Counted from the stretch's first letter, positions 38,487 to 48,956 are shown. The stretch: DNA of 64,000 bases from Carnimonas nigrificans ATCC BAA-78 (GCF_000526695.1 NZ_JAGO01000010.1:434001-498000), one strand, 5' to 3'. The notes: generated from the sequence alone by a model not told the origin. Translations and numbers: made by a program.

Positions 38487-39497
38487 TCAAATCAGCGCTT
38501 TGTCGCGCAGCTCCATTTTCAGATAGGCGTAATAGATAGGAGCTGCGATCAGGCCGCCCAGTCCAAACAGGGTTTCAAAGACCAGCATCGCCAGCAGCAG
38601 CTCCCACGCGCGTGCGCGAATCGAGCCGCCCACAATGCGCGCATTGAAGAAGTATTCGAGCTTGTGCACCACCACCAGATACACCAGCACCGAAATAGCC
38701 ACCCACAGCGATACGGAAAGCCCGATCACGCAGATAATCGCGTTGGAGATCAGATTACCGACGATGGGCAGCAGCCCGACCACGAAGGTAATCAGCACCA
38801 GCGTTTTAGCCAGCGGCAAATGCACGCCCGCCAGCGGCAGCACGATCAGCAGGAAAATGCCGGTCAGCACCGTATTCAGCAGCGAGATACGAATCTGGGC
38901 AAATACAATCTGATGAAACGCCTTGGCAAGACGCCGCACACGCCGATAAAGCGCGGCTGCCAGCGGCTTCATCTGCTGTTCGGAAGGTGAAGGCACCAGC
39001 GCAATCACCGCCCCCAGCACCATGCCCAGCAGCACCTTCACAAACAGATGTACCGCCCCGGTGCCCCAGGTTTTCAGCTCACTGGTGTGATCGTGCAGCA
39101 ACTGCTTCAGCAGGCTATAGAAGTCATCTGCCGAGCTGGGCAAGTAGCGCGTTACCACGTCGGGCAACTGACGACGCGCCTGTTCGACCACATCGAGCAG
39201 CATATTGGTCAGGCGCGCGGGGTTATTGACTTCATGCAGCACCAGCGAGAAGGCACCCACCACCAGAATTGATAATCCGCCCAGAATAAGAATGGTCAGC
39301 AGCGCAACCGTAATAAGGCGGGCAAAGCGGTACGAAATCAGCCGCTCTACCGTGGGCGTAATGGTGTTGATAAGTTCAAAGACCAGCAGCCCTGCCAGCA
39401 TGGGGGCGAGCAGCTTGAACGGCAGCAGCAGAATCAACGCCACCGCCGCAATGATCAGACTGGCTAACTCAGTGCGCGAAATCGCTATGTTGTTCAT
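38487..39497 (-). CDS. AI-2E family transporter (YdiK/PerM-type)
   Basis: Multi-pass membrane protein of 336 aa of the AI-2E exporter superfamily. There are about 7-8 helices in the usual arrangement: two N-terminal, one near 65-85, and a C-terminal cluster with the family phrases FVVGLLPIVGNLISNAIICVIGLSVSLW and FETLFGLGGLIAAPIYYAYLKMEL. Substrates of this family are mostly unknown and AI-2 export should not be assumed. The ATG at 39497 is chosen; a GTG two codons upstream is possible. It interrupts the usual holC-valS pair. Confidence 0.88.
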   Translation of the reverse strand: MNNIAISRTELASLIIAAVALILLLPFKLLAPMLAGLLVFELINTITPTVERLISYRFARLITVALLTILILGGLSILVVGAFSLVLHEVNNPARLTNMLLDVVEQARRQLPDVVTRYLPSSADDFYSLLKQLLHDHTSELKTWGTGAVHLFVKVLLGMVLGAVIALVPSPSEQQMKPLAAALYRRVRRLAKAFHQIVFAQIRISLLNTVLTGIFLLIVLPLAGVHLPLAKTLVLITFVVGLLPIVGNLISNAIICVIGLSVSLWVAISVLVYLVVVHKLEYFFNARIVGGSIRARAWELLLAMLVFETLFGLGGLIAAPIYYAYLKMELRDKALI

Positions 39498-39807
39498 AAT
39501 CACCCGCGTTTAACGACCGCCGCACGGCCGACAGCAATAAAGCTCAGCAAAGCTGGGCAGTGTAGCCCCTCGCCACGATAAATCGAACCGCTTTTTGCTG
39601 TCGCGCCAGGCTCCCGCCCTTGCGACCATTTGCCCATCACAGCGCCCCGTTTAGCGCCGCGCGGCCTCAAGGTGGCGAAGACTGTGACGGCAGCCCTGTG
39701 AAATGCGTATAATCAGAGCCATTTTCCACTGCTGCCCGCACCATTGCGGTGCCTCGCGCAGTCATCCCATTTGTCACTCATCACATTCGAGCCGCTACAT
39801 GGAACCG
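39498..39807. other. Divergent promoter region exporter / valS
   Basis: About 310 bases without a gene. The valS frame is open back to 39703, but that part does not resemble ValS. No T-box or other leader recognised. Confidence 0.5.
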
Positions 39808-42759
39808 ATGGATAAAACCTACTCCCCCAATGAGCTGGAAGAGCGCTGGTATCAGCGTTGGGAACAGCAGGGCCTGTTCGCTCCCGCTGGTCATGGCACC
39901 CCTTTTTCACTGATGATTCCGCCTCCCAACGTCACCGGCAGCCTGCACATGGGCCACGGTTTCGGCATGACGCTGATGGACACGCTGGTACGCTTCAAGC
40001 GCATGCAGGGGCATAACACCCTATGGCAGCCGGGCACCGACCACGCGGGTATCGCTACCCAAATGCTGGTCGAACGCAAGGTGCAGGCAGAAGAAGGCAA
40101 GAGCCGCCACGACCTGGGGCGCGATGCCTTTATCGACAAGGTGTGGGAGTGGAAGGAAGAGTCCGGCGGCAACATCAGTCGCCAGCTTCGCCGTCTGGGT
40201 GGTAGCCCCGACTGGTCGCGCGAGCGCTTCACCATGGACGACGGCCTGCAAAATGCGGTGAAGGAAGCCTTCGTGCGTCTTCACGAAGATGGCCTGATCT
40301 ATCGCGGCAAGCGCCTGGTTAACTGGGACCCGGTGCTGAATACTGCCATTTCCGATCTCGAAGTCGAGAACAAGGAAGTGGCAGGCCACATGTGGCACTT
40401 CAAATATCCACTGGCGGGCGGCGAAACCTACGAATACATTGAGCGCGATGCCGACGGCAACGTTACCAAGCGCGAAACCCGTGACTATATCTCGATTGCG
40501 ACCACCCGCCCCGAAACCATGCTGGGTGATGGCGCCATTGCGGTACACCCCTCCGATCAGCGCTATGCGCCGCTGGTAGGCAAGCTGTGCGAAATTCCAG
40601 TCGGACCGAAAGCGTTGCGCCGCCAGATTCCGATTATCACCGACGAGCACCCTGACCCGACCTTCGGTTCTGGTGCGGTGAAAATCACTGGCGCCCACGA
40701 CTTCAATGACCACGAAGTTGCCAAACGCCACCAGCTGCCCATGTATGAGCTAATGGATCTCAACGGCCATATGCGCAGCGACGGCCTCTCCTACGAAGAG
40801 AGCGCGCATATCGCCACGGCCATCGCTCAAGGCAGCGACACACGCAGCGATGTCAGCACCGTCAATCTGGTACCCGATGAGTTTCGCGGCCTTGAGCGTT
40901 TCGAGGCGCGCCAGCGGGTAGTGGAAGCCGTAACCAGCGAAGGGCTGGCCGTACTCGACGATGAAGGCAACCCGCTGGTCGAAAACAAGACCATCATGCA
41001 GCCGTTCGGTGACCGCTCCGGCACCGTGATCGAGCCGCTGCTGACGGCGCAATGGTTTGTCTCGATCAAGCCGCTTGCCGAGCCTGCCCTCAAGGCGGTG
41101 GAAGATGGCGACATTCAGTTTGTGCCGAAAAGCTACGAAAACATGTACTTCGCCTGGATGCGCGACATTCAGGACTGGTGCATCTCGCGTCAGCTCTGGT
41201 GGGGCCACCGCATTCCCGCATGGTATGACCAGCAGGGCAACTGCTATGTGGGACGCAGCGAGGAAGAAGTACGCCGCAGCGCAGGGCTGGGCGATGATGT
41301 CGAACTGCGTCAGGACGAAGACGTTCTGGATACCTGGTTCAGCTCGGGGCTGTGGACTTTCGCCACGCTGGGCTGGCCCGAGCAAACCGACGCCTTGAAA
41401 ACCTTCCATCCTACCGATGTGCTGGTCACCGGCTTCGATATCATCTTCTTCTGGGTGGCACGCATGATTATGCTGACCCTGAAATTTACCGGCCAGGTGC
41501 CGTTCAAGACCGTCTACATGACCGGTCTGGTGCGCGATGGTCAGGGCCAGAAGATGTCGAAGTCGAAAGGCAACGTGCTCGATCCGATTGATCTGATCGA
41601 CGGTATCGACCTTGAGCAGCTTGTCGAGAAGCGCACCGGCAATATGATGCAGCCGCAAAAGGCCGAGAAGATTGCCAAGGCGACGCGCAAGGAGTATCCG
41701 CAGGGCATCGAGGCTCACGGCACCGACGCACTGCGCTATACCTACCTGTCGCTGGCTTCCACTGGCCGTGATATCAAGTTCGATATCAATCGCCTCGATG
41801 GCTACCGCAACTTCTGCAACAAGCTGTGGAATGCTGCGCGCTATGTGCTCTCCAATGCGGAAGGCGAAGATTGCGGCCAGCACGGTGAAGCAGTCGAACT
41901 GAGCCGCGCCGATCGCTACATCATTTCGCGCTTGCAGCTCATTGAAGCGCAGTTGACCAAACACCTTGAGGAGTACCGCTTCGACCTGGCCTCGCAGGCG
42001 CTCTATGAGTTTGTCTGGAACGACTACTGCGACTGGTATCTGGAGCTATCCAAGCCGGTGCTGTGGGACGACAGCGCCAGCGCTGAACTGAAGCGCGGCA
42101 CCCGCCGCACGCTGGTTCGAGTGCTGGAAGTCATTCTGCGCCTTGCGCACCCGATGATGCCGTTCATCAGCGAGGAGATCTGGCAGCGCGTCGCGCCGCT
42201 GGCCGGTATCGAGGTAACAGCGGACAGCTCGATCATGGTTCAGCCATGGCCCTGTGCCGATCAATCGCGCGTTGATCAAACCGCTATTGATGATATCGAG
42301 TGGGTCAAGCAGGTGATTGTAGCCGTGCGCAATATTCGCGCGGAAATGAACATCTCTCCGGGCAAGGCGCTTCCGCTGATTCTGTGCGGTGGCGATGAGA
42401 GCGATCATCGCCGTCTGGAAGAGAACCGTCGCGTGCTGAGCAAGCTGGCCAAGCTCGAAAGCGTTGAGTTTACCGAAGCAGATCAGGCACCGCTGTCCGC
42501 GCTGGGTCATGTGGGCGCTCTCGAAGTGCGCGTACCGATGGCTGGCTTTATCGACAAGAATGCGGAGCTTGCGCGCATCGACAAGCAGCTTGAGCAAAGC
42601 CGCAAGGCGATTGATGGCATCGAGCGCAAGCTCTCCAACCAGGGCTTTGTCGCCAAGGCACCCGCCGAGGTGGTCGAGAAAGAGCGCAGCCGCCTGGAAG
42701 AGCAGCGTCAATCAATCACTCTGCTGGAAGCGCAGCGCGATAAGATCGCCGCGCTGTAA
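39808..42759 (+). CDS. valS: Valyl-tRNA synthetase
   Basis: Class I synthetase charging tRNA-Val with an editing domain. The 983-aa protein has the HIGH motif as HMGH (47-50) within [15 protein letters not shown], the CP1 editing domain ([17 protein letters not shown]), the KMSKS motif [10 protein letters not shown] near 582, the anticodon-binding helical domain and a C-terminal coiled coil (about 915-983). MDKTYSP at 39808 equals the Pseudomonas start; an ATG three codons upstream is equally open. No tRNA-dependent leader seen. Confidence 0.97.
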   Translation: MDKTYSPNELEERWYQRWEQQGLFAPAGHGTPFSLMIPPPNVTGSLHMGHGFGMTLMDTLVRFKRMQGHNTLWQPGTDHAGIATQMLVERKVQAEEGKSRHDLGRDAFIDKVWEWKEESGGNISRQLRRLGGSPDWSRERFTMDDGLQNAVKEAFVRLHEDGLIYRGKRLVNWDPVLNTAISDLEVENKEVAGHMWHFKYPLAGGETYEYIERDADGNVTKRETRDYISIATTRPETMLGDGAIAVHPSDQRYAPLVGKLCEIPVGPKALRRQIPIITDEHPDPTFGSGAVKITGAHDFNDHEVAKRHQLPMYELMDLNGHMRSDGLSYEESAHIATAIAQGSDTRSDVSTVNLVPDEFRGLERFEARQRVVEAVTSEGLAVLDDEGNPLVENKTIMQPFGDRSGTVIEPLLTAQWFVSIKPLAEPALKAVEDGDIQFVPKSYENMYFAWMRDIQDWCISRQLWWGHRIPAWYDQQGNCYVGRSEEEVRRSAGLGDDVELRQDEDVLDTWFSSGLWTFATLGWPEQTDALKTFHPTDVLVTGFDIIFFWVARMIMLTLKFTGQVPFKTVYMTGLVRDGQGQKMSKSKGNVLDPIDLIDGIDLEQLVEKRTGNMMQPQKAEKIAKATRKEYPQGIEAHGTDALRYTYLSLASTGRDIKFDINRLDGYRNFCNKLWNAARYVLSNAEGEDCGQHGEAVELSRADRYIISRLQLIEAQLTKHLEEYRFDLASQALYEFVWNDYCDWYLELSKPVLWDDSASAELKRGTRRTLVRVLEVILRLAHPMMPFISEEIWQRVAPLAGIEVTADSSIMVQPWPCADQSRVDQTAIDDIEWVKQVIVAVRNIRAEMNISPGKALPLILCGGDESDHRRLEENRRVLSKLAKLESVEFTEADQAPLSALGHVGALEVRVPMAGFIDKNAELARIDKQLEQSRKAIDGIERKLSNQGFVAKAPAEVVEKERSRLEEQRQSITLLEAQRDKIAAL

Positions 42760-42786
42760 TAGCTGACAGGCAGCGACAACGCCTGA

Positions 42787-42829
42787 CACGTAAAGGGCCA
42801 TGGGGGAAATCCTCATGGCCCTTTACGTG
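42787..42829. terminator. Long stem-loop after valS
   Basis: Perfect 16-bp stem CACGTAAAGGGCCATG / CATGGCCCTTTACGTG (42787-42802, 42814-42829) with an 11-base loop. No T-run follows, but the position and stability suggest a transcript end. Confidence 0.65.
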
Positions 42830-42979
42830 TGCGCCAACCCCTCGAAAGTTTTGACTCAGAAAGTTTTCTCGATTCTTGCACGAAAATATCACGCTCACTT
42901 TACATTCATCGTGTTTGCAGCAATTCAACCTCGGTAAACTAAGATCACTTATACAACATAGATCTACCAAGGGATAACA

Positions 42980-43675
42980 ATGAACATTGCAGCACTGTCG
43001 CGCTGCTACATGGCAGCATTCCTGCTGCTCGGCAGCTGGTTTATACTCCACTCACAATGGGACGCACTGGATACTGGGCTGTTTTTCTATTTCAATCAGT
43101 ACCTTACTCCGGAGCATCCGCTGTTTGTCAAAGCCCTGGCGCTGACCAATGCCCGATTCTTCGACTCGATCATCTTCTGCACCATGCTGGCCATTCTCGT
43201 CATCAATCTGGTGAAGAAGCTCACTGTGCGGGCATTTTGCTACTGGTTCAGTGTGGCGCTGGTCATGTCGGCGTGCTCTGGCGTTGCCACCCATATCATT
43301 CACGAGATGCTGGAGTACACGCGCCCTAGTCCTGCCTATTTGCACGATCATGTGCATCTTATTACGGCGCTAACCGACTATAATGTGAAGGATGCGGTCA
43401 GCAATAGCTTCCCTGGCGATCACGGCGTACACGCCATGATCTTTGCTGCCTTTATGCTGCGCTTCGCTAGCCGGCCATGGGCAGCGATCGCGATTGTGCT
43501 GGCACTGCTGGTGACCTGCCCGCGCATCATGGTCGGTGCTCACGCCTTCAGCGATGTTTATGTCGGCTCACTTACACTCGTGCTGCTGCTGACACCGTGG
43601 TTTCTGTTTACCCCGCTCCAGCGCTGGGTAGAAACACGACTCATGGGCCTCTTTCGCCCTCGACCCAACGCCTGA
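42980..43675 (+). CDS. PAP2-family membrane phosphatase, copy 1 (LpxT-like?)
   Basis: Membrane protein of 231 aa with about 6 helices and the PAP2 motifs: TRPSPAYL (motif 1, with H rather than K at the lysine position), NSFPGDHG (motif 2, catalytic-acid histidine) and PRIMVGAHAFSDVYVGS (motif 3, nucleophile histidine and aspartate). The SFPGDH variant of PSGH resembles LpxT-type lipid A phosphotransferases, so a lipid substrate is likely but the exact one is unknown. A homologue follows after 53 bases, probably in one transcript. Confidence 0.85.
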   Translation: MNIAALSRCYMAAFLLLGSWFILHSQWDALDTGLFFYFNQYLTPEHPLFVKALALTNARFFDSIIFCTMLAILVINLVKKLTVRAFCYWFSVALVMSACSGVATHIIHEMLEYTRPSPAYLHDHVHLITALTDYNVKDAVSNSFPGDHGVHAMIFAAFMLRFASRPWAAIAIVLALLVTCPRIMVGAHAFSDVYVGSLTLVLLLTPWFLFTPLQRWVETRLMGLFRPRPNA

Positions 43676-43728
43676 CGTTCTCGCTTTTGACGTTCGGCCT
43701 CATTATTGACTACACGTAGATCCCGTAC

Positions 43729-44451
43729 ATGCCTTTGAAACGAATTCTGACCCTCAACATTCTGGGCCTGCTCATTCTGGCAAGCTGGTGGCAAACCGCA
43801 CTGCCCATCTGGCCAACCCTGAACGAATGGGTATTCTTCTCGTTCAATCACACCATCACCGAGCAGCATCCCCTGTGGGTCACCGTGCTGGGAGCGCTCA
43901 ATACGCGCATTTACGATGTCACCACCTTCCTGCTGATGCTGTTGGTACTGGTGTTTGCCATGCGTGAGGACCCACGGCCGGCGCGCACCTGGCACTGGTT
44001 CTCGATTGGTTTCGTGATGCTGGCAAGCGCGGGCATTATTGCGCTAATCAATAACGACCTGCCCTACGCCCATGAAAGCCCCTCGCTCTATTTCCACGAT
44101 ATGGGCGAGCACGTCAATTACGTATCGCAACTGGTGTCGTTCAAGGCGAAGGATAGCGCGGGCGACAGCTTCCCCGGTGATCACGGCATGATGCTGCTCG
44201 TTTTCACTGCCTTTGTGATGCGCTACGCACCGCGCAAATGGACGCCGGTAGCCGTGATAATGGCATTCTGCTTTAGCATGCCGCGCATCATGGCCGGCGC
44301 CCACTGGTTCGAAGATGTCTATATGGCGTCACTGGCGATCGGTCTGATCTACTTGCCCTGGATACTCATGACGCCGCTCAGCGACCTTGCCATCAAAGGA
44401 GTTGAGCGCCTGCTACGCATCACGCGCTTGCCCGGCACTCAGCGCCTCTGA
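43729..44451 (+). CDS. PAP2-family membrane phosphatase, copy 2
   Basis: A 240-aa homologue of the preceding gene, same length, helix pattern and motif spacing. Motif 2 DSFPGDHG and motif 3 PRIMAGAHWFEDVYMAS are intact, but motif 1 has lost the Arg-Pro pair (YAHESPSLYF instead of YTRPSPAYL). Since that arginine normally helps bind phosphate, activity may be altered. The pair looks like a tandem duplication that has diverged. They lie downstream of the convergent pst operon, but a functional link to phosphate is only a guess. Confidence 0.85.
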   Translation: MPLKRILTLNILGLLILASWWQTALPIWPTLNEWVFFSFNHTITEQHPLWVTVLGALNTRIYDVTTFLLMLLVLVFAMREDPRPARTWHWFSIGFVMLASAGIIALINNDLPYAHESPSLYFHDMGEHVNYVSQLVSFKAKDSAGDSFPGDHGMMLLVFTAFVMRYAPRKWTPVAVIMAFCFSMPRIMAGAHWFEDVYMASLAIGLIYLPWILMTPLSDLAIKGVERLLRITRLPGTQRL

Positions 44452-44458
44452 CAGATCA

Positions 44459-44495
44459 GCCCCACTCGCGACACTGCCAGTGGGGTTGATTGTTT
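44459..44495 (+). terminator. Terminator after the PAP2 pair
   Basis: Stem CCCCACT / AGTGGGG (44460-44466, 44479-44485) with a 12-base loop, followed by TTGATTGTTT. Confidence 0.65.
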
Positions 44496-44738
44496 CTGGG
44501 CGGGAAGAACCTCGCGCCACGCCACCTCTCTCGCCCTGCTCCTGCTACTTCCTTCCCTCTTTCCCATAACGCAGTGCGCCTCAGCGCGGCCTATCCACGG
44601 CACACTTATGCCACGGCTCCTGATAGCGTCCAGTGAGAGATGCTTCATTGAGAAGCGCGTGAAGCCATCGGCAAAAGCAACACCTGGGCACTGGCTGCCC
44701 ACCGCGACCACGCCCGCCCTATTTCCTCTTAACGACAA
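44496..44738. other. Gap between convergent PAP2 and pst genes
   Basis: No supportable gene. A 99-codon open frame on the minus strand crosses the PAP2 terminator and shows no recognisable domain. Confidence 0.45.
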
Positions 44739-44772
44739 ACACCCCCATGAGAGGCAATTCCCATGGGGGTGT
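44739..44772 (-). terminator. Stem-loop after pstB
   Basis: Arms ACACCCCCATG / CATGGGGGTGT (44739-44749, 44762-44772), loop 12 bases; on the minus strand followed by TTGTCGTTAAG, so a weak U-tract. Ends the pst operon. phoU, which often follows pstB, is not present. Confidence 0.6.
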
Positions 44773-44802
44773 AAGACGATGCAGAAACGAGCAACGTTAG
44801 CG

Positions 44803-45657
44803 TTAGCCGTAACGCCCGGTGATGTAGTCTTCGGTCTGCTTGTTACGTGGCTGAGTGAATATCTTCGAGGTGCGGTCGTATTCGATCAGTTCGCCCAGAT
44901 ACATAAAGGCCGTCATGTCGGATACGCGCGCGGCCTGCTGCATATTGTGAGTCACGATAACGATGGTGTAATCCTGCTTGAGTTCATTGACCAGATCTTC
45001 AATGTAGCCAGTCGAAATCGGGTCAAGCGCTGACGTCGGTTCGTCGAGCAGAATCACCTCCGGCCTCACCGCGATACTACGTGCGATACAGAGGCGCTGC
45101 TGCTGACCGCCGGAGAGTGCCTGACCACTCTGGCGCAGCTTGTCCTTCACTTCATCCCACAGCGCCGCCTTGCGCAGCGCCCACTCCACACGCTCCTCCA
45201 TTTCACGGCGTGGCAAGCGTTCATACAGCTTCACGCCAAAGGCGATGTTATCGAACACAGACATCGGGAACGGTGTCGGGCGCTGAAACACCATGCCAAC
45301 ACGAGCGCGCAGCAGGTTGATATCAATGCTGCGGTCGTTGATGTCATAGCCGTCCAACATCAGACGACCTTTGGTGTGCATGTTGGGGTAAAGGTCATGA
45401 ATGCGATTGAAGCAGCGCAGCAGCGTTGATTTACCGCAACCGGAAGGGCCAATGAAGGCCGTGACTTCGTTGGCGGGAATTTCCATGCTGATATTCTTGA
45501 GCGCATGAAACTTGCCATAGTAGAAGTTCAAGTCCTCTACCAGCAGCTTGGTGCTGTTCGGCGTGTTCTTGGCTCCCCGCTCGGCAAGGGTGACGCCCGG
45601 CGTCACTTGCGGTTTCGTTTCCGGCGTGGAAGCGGAATAAGCGTTAGTCGAGGGCAT
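44803..45657 (-). CDS. pstB: Phosphate ABC transporter ATPase PstB
   Basis: ATPase of the high-affinity phosphate importer. The 284-aa product has Walker [11 protein letters not shown]-loop [16 protein letters not shown], signature LSGGQQQRL, Walker [14 protein letters not shown] and H-loop IVTHNMQQA, plus the PstB-typical [19 protein letters not shown]. The ATG at 45657 lies 2 bases after the pstA stop and gives a 30-aa N-terminal tail; the frame is open much further but unrelated. Last gene of pstSCAB. Confidence 0.96.
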   Translation of the reverse strand: MPSTNAYSASTPETKPQVTPGVTLAERGAKNTPNSTKLLVEDLNFYYGKFHALKNISMEIPANEVTAFIGPSGCGKSTLLRCFNRIHDLYPNMHTKGRLMLDGYDINDRSIDINLLRARVGMVFQRPTPFPMSVFDNIAFGVKLYERLPRREMEERVEWALRKAALWDEVKDKLRQSGQALSGGQQQRLCIARSIAVRPEVILLDEPTSALDPISTGYIEDLVNELKQDYTIVIVTHNMQQAARVSDMTAFMYLGELIEYDRTSKIFTQPRNKQTEDYITGRYG

Positions 45658-45659
45658 GA

Positions 45660-46514
45660 TTACCTCTTGTTGGTGTCTCGCGACATGAAGCGCGCGATGA
45701 TATTGAGCACCAGAATGGTTAACGTGAGAATCAAGGCTCCACCCCATGCCAGTTCGACCTGACGGGGGATAAAGGAGTTGATCGTCATGTTTTGATAGAT
45801 CGTCATTGGCAGGTTGGGCATTTCGCTGCCAAGATCGAAGAAGTTCCACTGGTTGGAGTTGAGCGAGGTGAAGATCAGCGGTGCAGTCTCACCACTGATA
45901 CGCGCACAGGCCAGCAGGATACCGGTGATGATACCGGCACGCGCACCGCTGTAGCAGACCCGCACCACCACCCACCAGCGGTGTGCGCCCATGGCCGAGG
46001 CGGCTTCGCGCAGGGAGTCGGGCACTAGCTTCAGCATGTCTTCGGTAGCGCGAATGACCACCGGAATCACAATGACCGCCAGCGCCAGAATGCCCGCCCA
46101 GCCGGAGAAGTGCCCCATCGGCAGCACCACCAGCGCATAGATGAAGAGACCGATAATCACCGAGGGTGCCGACAGCAGCACGTCGTTGATAAAGCGAATA
46201 ACGCTGCCGAGCACCGCATTACGGCCATATTCCGCCAGCCAGGTACCCGCCCCCACACCGATAATGGTGCCGATGATGGTGCCGCCCAGGGTCAGCATGA
46301 TGGAGCCGAGAATAGCGTTACCCAGGCCACCACCTGACATTCGGGTACGCTCGGTAAACGTTGACCATTCGATCGCGGTAACGCCCTGCCACAGCAGCGT
46401 AGCCAAAATGGCTAACAGCCAGAAGATGCCGAACAGCGCCGCCGCCGAACACAGCACCATTACCGTACGGTTGAGCAGCTTGCGCTTTCGATAAAGCGAA
46501 TTGGAGTGTTGCAT
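45660..46514 (-). CDS. pstA: Phosphate ABC transporter permease PstA
   Basis: Inner-membrane permease of the Pst system, 284 aa, with six predicted helices and the MetI-type EAA loop ([24 protein letters not shown]). It has [20 protein letters not shown] and the [10 protein letters not shown] motif typical of PstA. The ATG at 46514 is 9 bases after GGAG; a GTG two codons earlier is too close to that site. It is separated from pstC by a short gap. Confidence 0.94.
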   Translation of the reverse strand: MQHSNSLYRKRKLLNRTVMVLCSAAALFGIFWLLAILATLLWQGVTAIEWSTFTERTRMSGGGLGNAILGSIMLTLGGTIIGTIIGVGAGTWLAEYGRNAVLGSVIRFINDVLLSAPSVIIGLFIYALVVLPMGHFSGWAGILALAVIVIPVVIRATEDMLKLVPDSLREAASAMGAHRWWVVVRVCYSGARAGIITGILLACARISGETAPLIFTSLNSNQWNFFDLGSEMPNLPMTIYQNMTINSFIPRQVELAWGGALILTLTILVLNIIARFMSRDTNKR

Positions 46515-46529
46515 CTGCACAGGCTCCGG

Positions 46530-47471
46530 CTACGGCATGCGACGCTGCATACGCTTGAGCATCAAGCGCGCGCAGGCCAGCACAGCGAAGGTAATCAGGA
46601 AAAGAATCAGGCCCAGTGCCAGCAGCGCCGAGCGCTGCACACCGGTGGACTCGTTAAACTGGGTAGCGATCAGCGCAGCGATCGAGGTGCCCTGCCCCGT
46701 CAGGGTGGCCGAGAAGAACAGGTTGTTACCGATCACAAAGGTAACCGCCATGGTCTCGCCCAGAGCACGCCCCAACCCCAGAATAACGCCCCCCACCATG
46801 CCGACCCGAATCGACGGCAGCACGACCGAGCGCACGACTTCCCAGGTGGTGCAGCCCACTCCGTAGGCGGATTCCCGCAATACGGCAGGCACGGTATTCA
46901 TGACATCGCGCACGGTAGCGGTAATGAAGGGAATAATCATGACAGCCAGGATAATGCCCGCCGTCAGCAGCCCTGTGCCGGTCGGAAAGATGGTGGGCGA
47001 CAGCCATTGCAGCAGCGGTGCCAGTACCAGCACACCCCACATGCCATAGATGATCGACGGGATACCCGCCAACAGCTCCACCGTCACCCCCAGCGGACGC
47101 CGCAGCACCGCAGGACACAGTTCGGTCAGAAAGATCGCGATGCCAAACGATACCGGTACGGCAATCACGACCGCGATCAGCGATGTGATCAGGGTGCCGT
47201 AGATAGCGGGCAGCGCACCGAAGACCTGCTGATTGGGCGCCCAGCGATTTTCAGTGAAAAACTGACCACCATAGGTGACCAGCGCAGGCCAGGAGGAAAT
47301 CAATAGCGACAGCATAATGCCGCCGAGCAGTACCAGCACCAGTATCGCCAGCGCTCCGGTGCCGTTTTTGAATAACCGATCCATCAAGCCGTGGCGCGCC
47401 AGCGCGCGACCTTCCTGCTGGCTCATGCTCAGCAACGGTGATGATGTTTCGCTACGACCACTGTCACTCAT
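46530..47471 (-). CDS. pstC: Phosphate ABC transporter permease PstC
   Basis: Second Pst permease, 313 aa, six helices. Family phrases are FGALPAIYGTLITSLIAVVIAVPVSFGIAIFLTELCP, LLAGIPSIIYGMWG, the EAA loop MNTVPAVLRESAYGVGCTTWEVV and ALGETMAVTFVIGN. The ATG at 47471 has GAGG about 7 bases upstream; another ATG at 47498 lacks a site. An intergenic stem-loop separates it from pstS. Confidence 0.94.
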   Translation of the reverse strand: MSDSGRSETSSPLLSMSQQEGRALARHGLMDRLFKNGTGALAILVLVLLGGIMLSLLISSWPALVTYGGQFFTENRWAPNQQVFGALPAIYGTLITSLIAVVIAVPVSFGIAIFLTELCPAVLRRPLGVTVELLAGIPSIIYGMWGVLVLAPLLQWLSPTIFPTGTGLLTAGIILAVMIIPFITATVRDVMNTVPAVLRESAYGVGCTTWEVVRSVVLPSIRVGMVGGVILGLGRALGETMAVTFVIGNNLFFSATLTGQGTSIAALIATQFNESTGVQRSALLALGLILFLITFAVLACARLMLKRMQRRMP

Positions 47472-47708
47472 GACATCGACCTCAGCACTGTTTGACATGT
47501 ACGCAGCACAATAAACCTTCGTTCGATGGAGGAATCCACACCCTGTCTGACCTCATCCGAGAGCGCCGTTGCCCCTGTTCGGGCGTATGCAGGCAGCGCA
47601 AGCGTCAGTACGAACTCGCTGACATGCTGCACGGTAACCTGCTGGCTCACTCAGTTAATCTTCAGACAGCGGAATGTATTGTCACGGATGAATGTGACAC
47701 GAATGCTA

Positions 47709-47733
47709 CAACACCGGGAAAATCCCGGTGTTG
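47709..47733. repeat. Perfect stem-loop between pstS and pstC
   Basis: Inverted arms CAACACCGGGA and TCCCGGTGTTG (47709-47719, 47723-47733) with a 3-base loop, in the 331-base gap before pstC. It has no U-tract on the minus strand. Such structures often limit read-through and stabilise the upstream binding-protein mRNA, which would give more PstS than permease; this role is inferred. Confidence 0.7.
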
Positions 47734-47802
47734 ATAACACTTGCTTGAACCGCTGTCAGGAGCGCCGGGCACTAAAGGTGCGCAGCACTCCTGCACCGCG
47801 TT

Positions 47803-48855
47803 TTACTGCTCGGTCCACACTGGCTTGCCATCAGCCTTGATGCGCGACCAGACGTTTTCCTTCACGATTTCAACCACGTCTTTCGGAATCGCAACATAGT
47901 CGAGCTTGGTAGCTGCATCGCTGCCATTGGTGTACGCCCAGTTGAAGAAGTCGAGGGCCTGTTTGGAGGCATTGCCATCTTTGGCATCGGCGTGCATCAG
48001 AATGTAGGAGACCGCAGTGATCGGCCAGCTATCTGCGCCCGGCTGGTTGGTCAGGATCACGTCAAAGCCAGGTGTACCCTTCCAGTCAGCGTGAGAAGCT
48101 GCGGCCGCGAAGGTTTCACCAGAAGGTGCCACAAAGCTGCCGTCCTGGTTTTTGAGTTCCAGTGCTGGCAGATGATTCTGCTTGGCGTAGGCATATTCAA
48201 CATAGCCGATTGCGCCCGGCACCTTGCTGACCTGTGACGCCACACCGCCATTGGCCTGAGCGCCAACACCTGCCGGCCACGACACTGACTTGCCTTCACC
48301 GACCTGCTGTTTGAAGTCGTCGCTGACCTGTGCCAGATAGTGAGTGAAGTTGAAGTTGGTGCCCGAACCATCGGAGCGATACACCGGCGTAATACGCTGC
48401 GACGGCAGATCCACGCCTTCATTCAATGCAGCAATGCGCTTGTCATCCCACGAGGTGATCTTGCCCTGATAGATGGCAGCCAGTGTGGGGCCATCAAGGC
48501 GCAGCGTTTTACCTTCCGGCAACTTGAGGTTGGCTACCGGCACCACACCGCCCATGATCATCGGGAACTGCACCAGATCATGCTCTTTCTGTTCATCCGC
48601 TGACAGCGGCGCATCAGAAGCTCCGAAAGTCACCGTACCCGCTTGAATCTGCTGAATACCACCGCCGGAACCGATCGCCTGATAGTTCAGACCAGCACCG
48701 GTTTTATCCTGATACTCATCTGACCATTCGGAATACACCGGATAAGGGAAGGTAGCGCCAGCGCCAGTAATGGTAGCGGCAGCATGAGCAGGTGCCTGAA
48801 CACCAAGACCCACAACCAGTGAAGCGGCAAGAAGGAGCGAACTGCGCTTGAGCAT
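47803..48855 (-). CDS. pstS: Phosphate-binding protein PstS
   Basis: Periplasmic phosphate receptor of the Pst importer. The 350-aa protein has a Sec signal peptide (cleavage near AHA-AAT, about residue 26) and the PstS features ITGAGATFPYPVYSEW, IGSGGGIQQI, TFGASDAPLS and the phosphate-loop RSDGSGTNFNFTHYL. The order pstS-C-A-B is standard. A Pho-box-like sequence lies about 95-110 bases upstream. Confidence 0.96.
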   Translation of the reverse strand: MLKRSSLLLAASLVVGLGVQAPAHAAATITGAGATFPYPVYSEWSDEYQDKTGAGLNYQAIGSGGGIQQIQAGTVTFGASDAPLSADEQKEHDLVQFPMIMGGVVPVANLKLPEGKTLRLDGPTLAAIYQGKITSWDDKRIAALNEGVDLPSQRITPVYRSDGSGTNFNFTHYLAQVSDDFKQQVGEGKSVSWPAGVGAQANGGVASQVSKVPGAIGYVEYAYAKQNHLPALELKNQDGSFVAPSGETFAAAASHADWKGTPGFDVILTNQPGADSWPITAVSYILMHADAKDGNASKQALDFFNWAYTNGSDAATKLDYVAIPKDVVEIVKENVWSRIKADGKPVWTEQ

Positions 48856-48925
48856 GCGTGCTCTCCATAAATCAGGTGCGATAGTAAAAAGTTGGTTCTG
48901 CGCTCGTATCGAGGCATGCGAAGAA

Positions 48926-48956
48926 CTGACACTACGCTAGCAACCTAGCATGTCAG
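48926..48956. repeat. Inverted repeat in the pstS leader
   Basis: Nested arms CTGACA/TGTCAG (48926-48931, 48951-48956) and GCTAG/CTAGC inside. It overlaps the end of the Pho-box candidate. It could be an operator or an mRNA 5' hairpin. Confidence 0.5.

Noticed and set aside
40750-41964. 404-codon frame antisense to valS
   Set aside because: A shadow of a highly conserved valS coding region; no independent evidence.
44439-44738. 99-codon minus-strand frame between the PAP2 and pst genes
   Set aside because: Overlaps the PAP2 stop and terminator and is rich in Arg/Ser typical of chance frames in GC-rich DNA.
47676-47700. TGTCAC...GTGACA sequence before pstC as a Pho box
   Set aside because: The halves are inverted rather than direct repeats at 11-base spacing, so it does not fit a Pho box.
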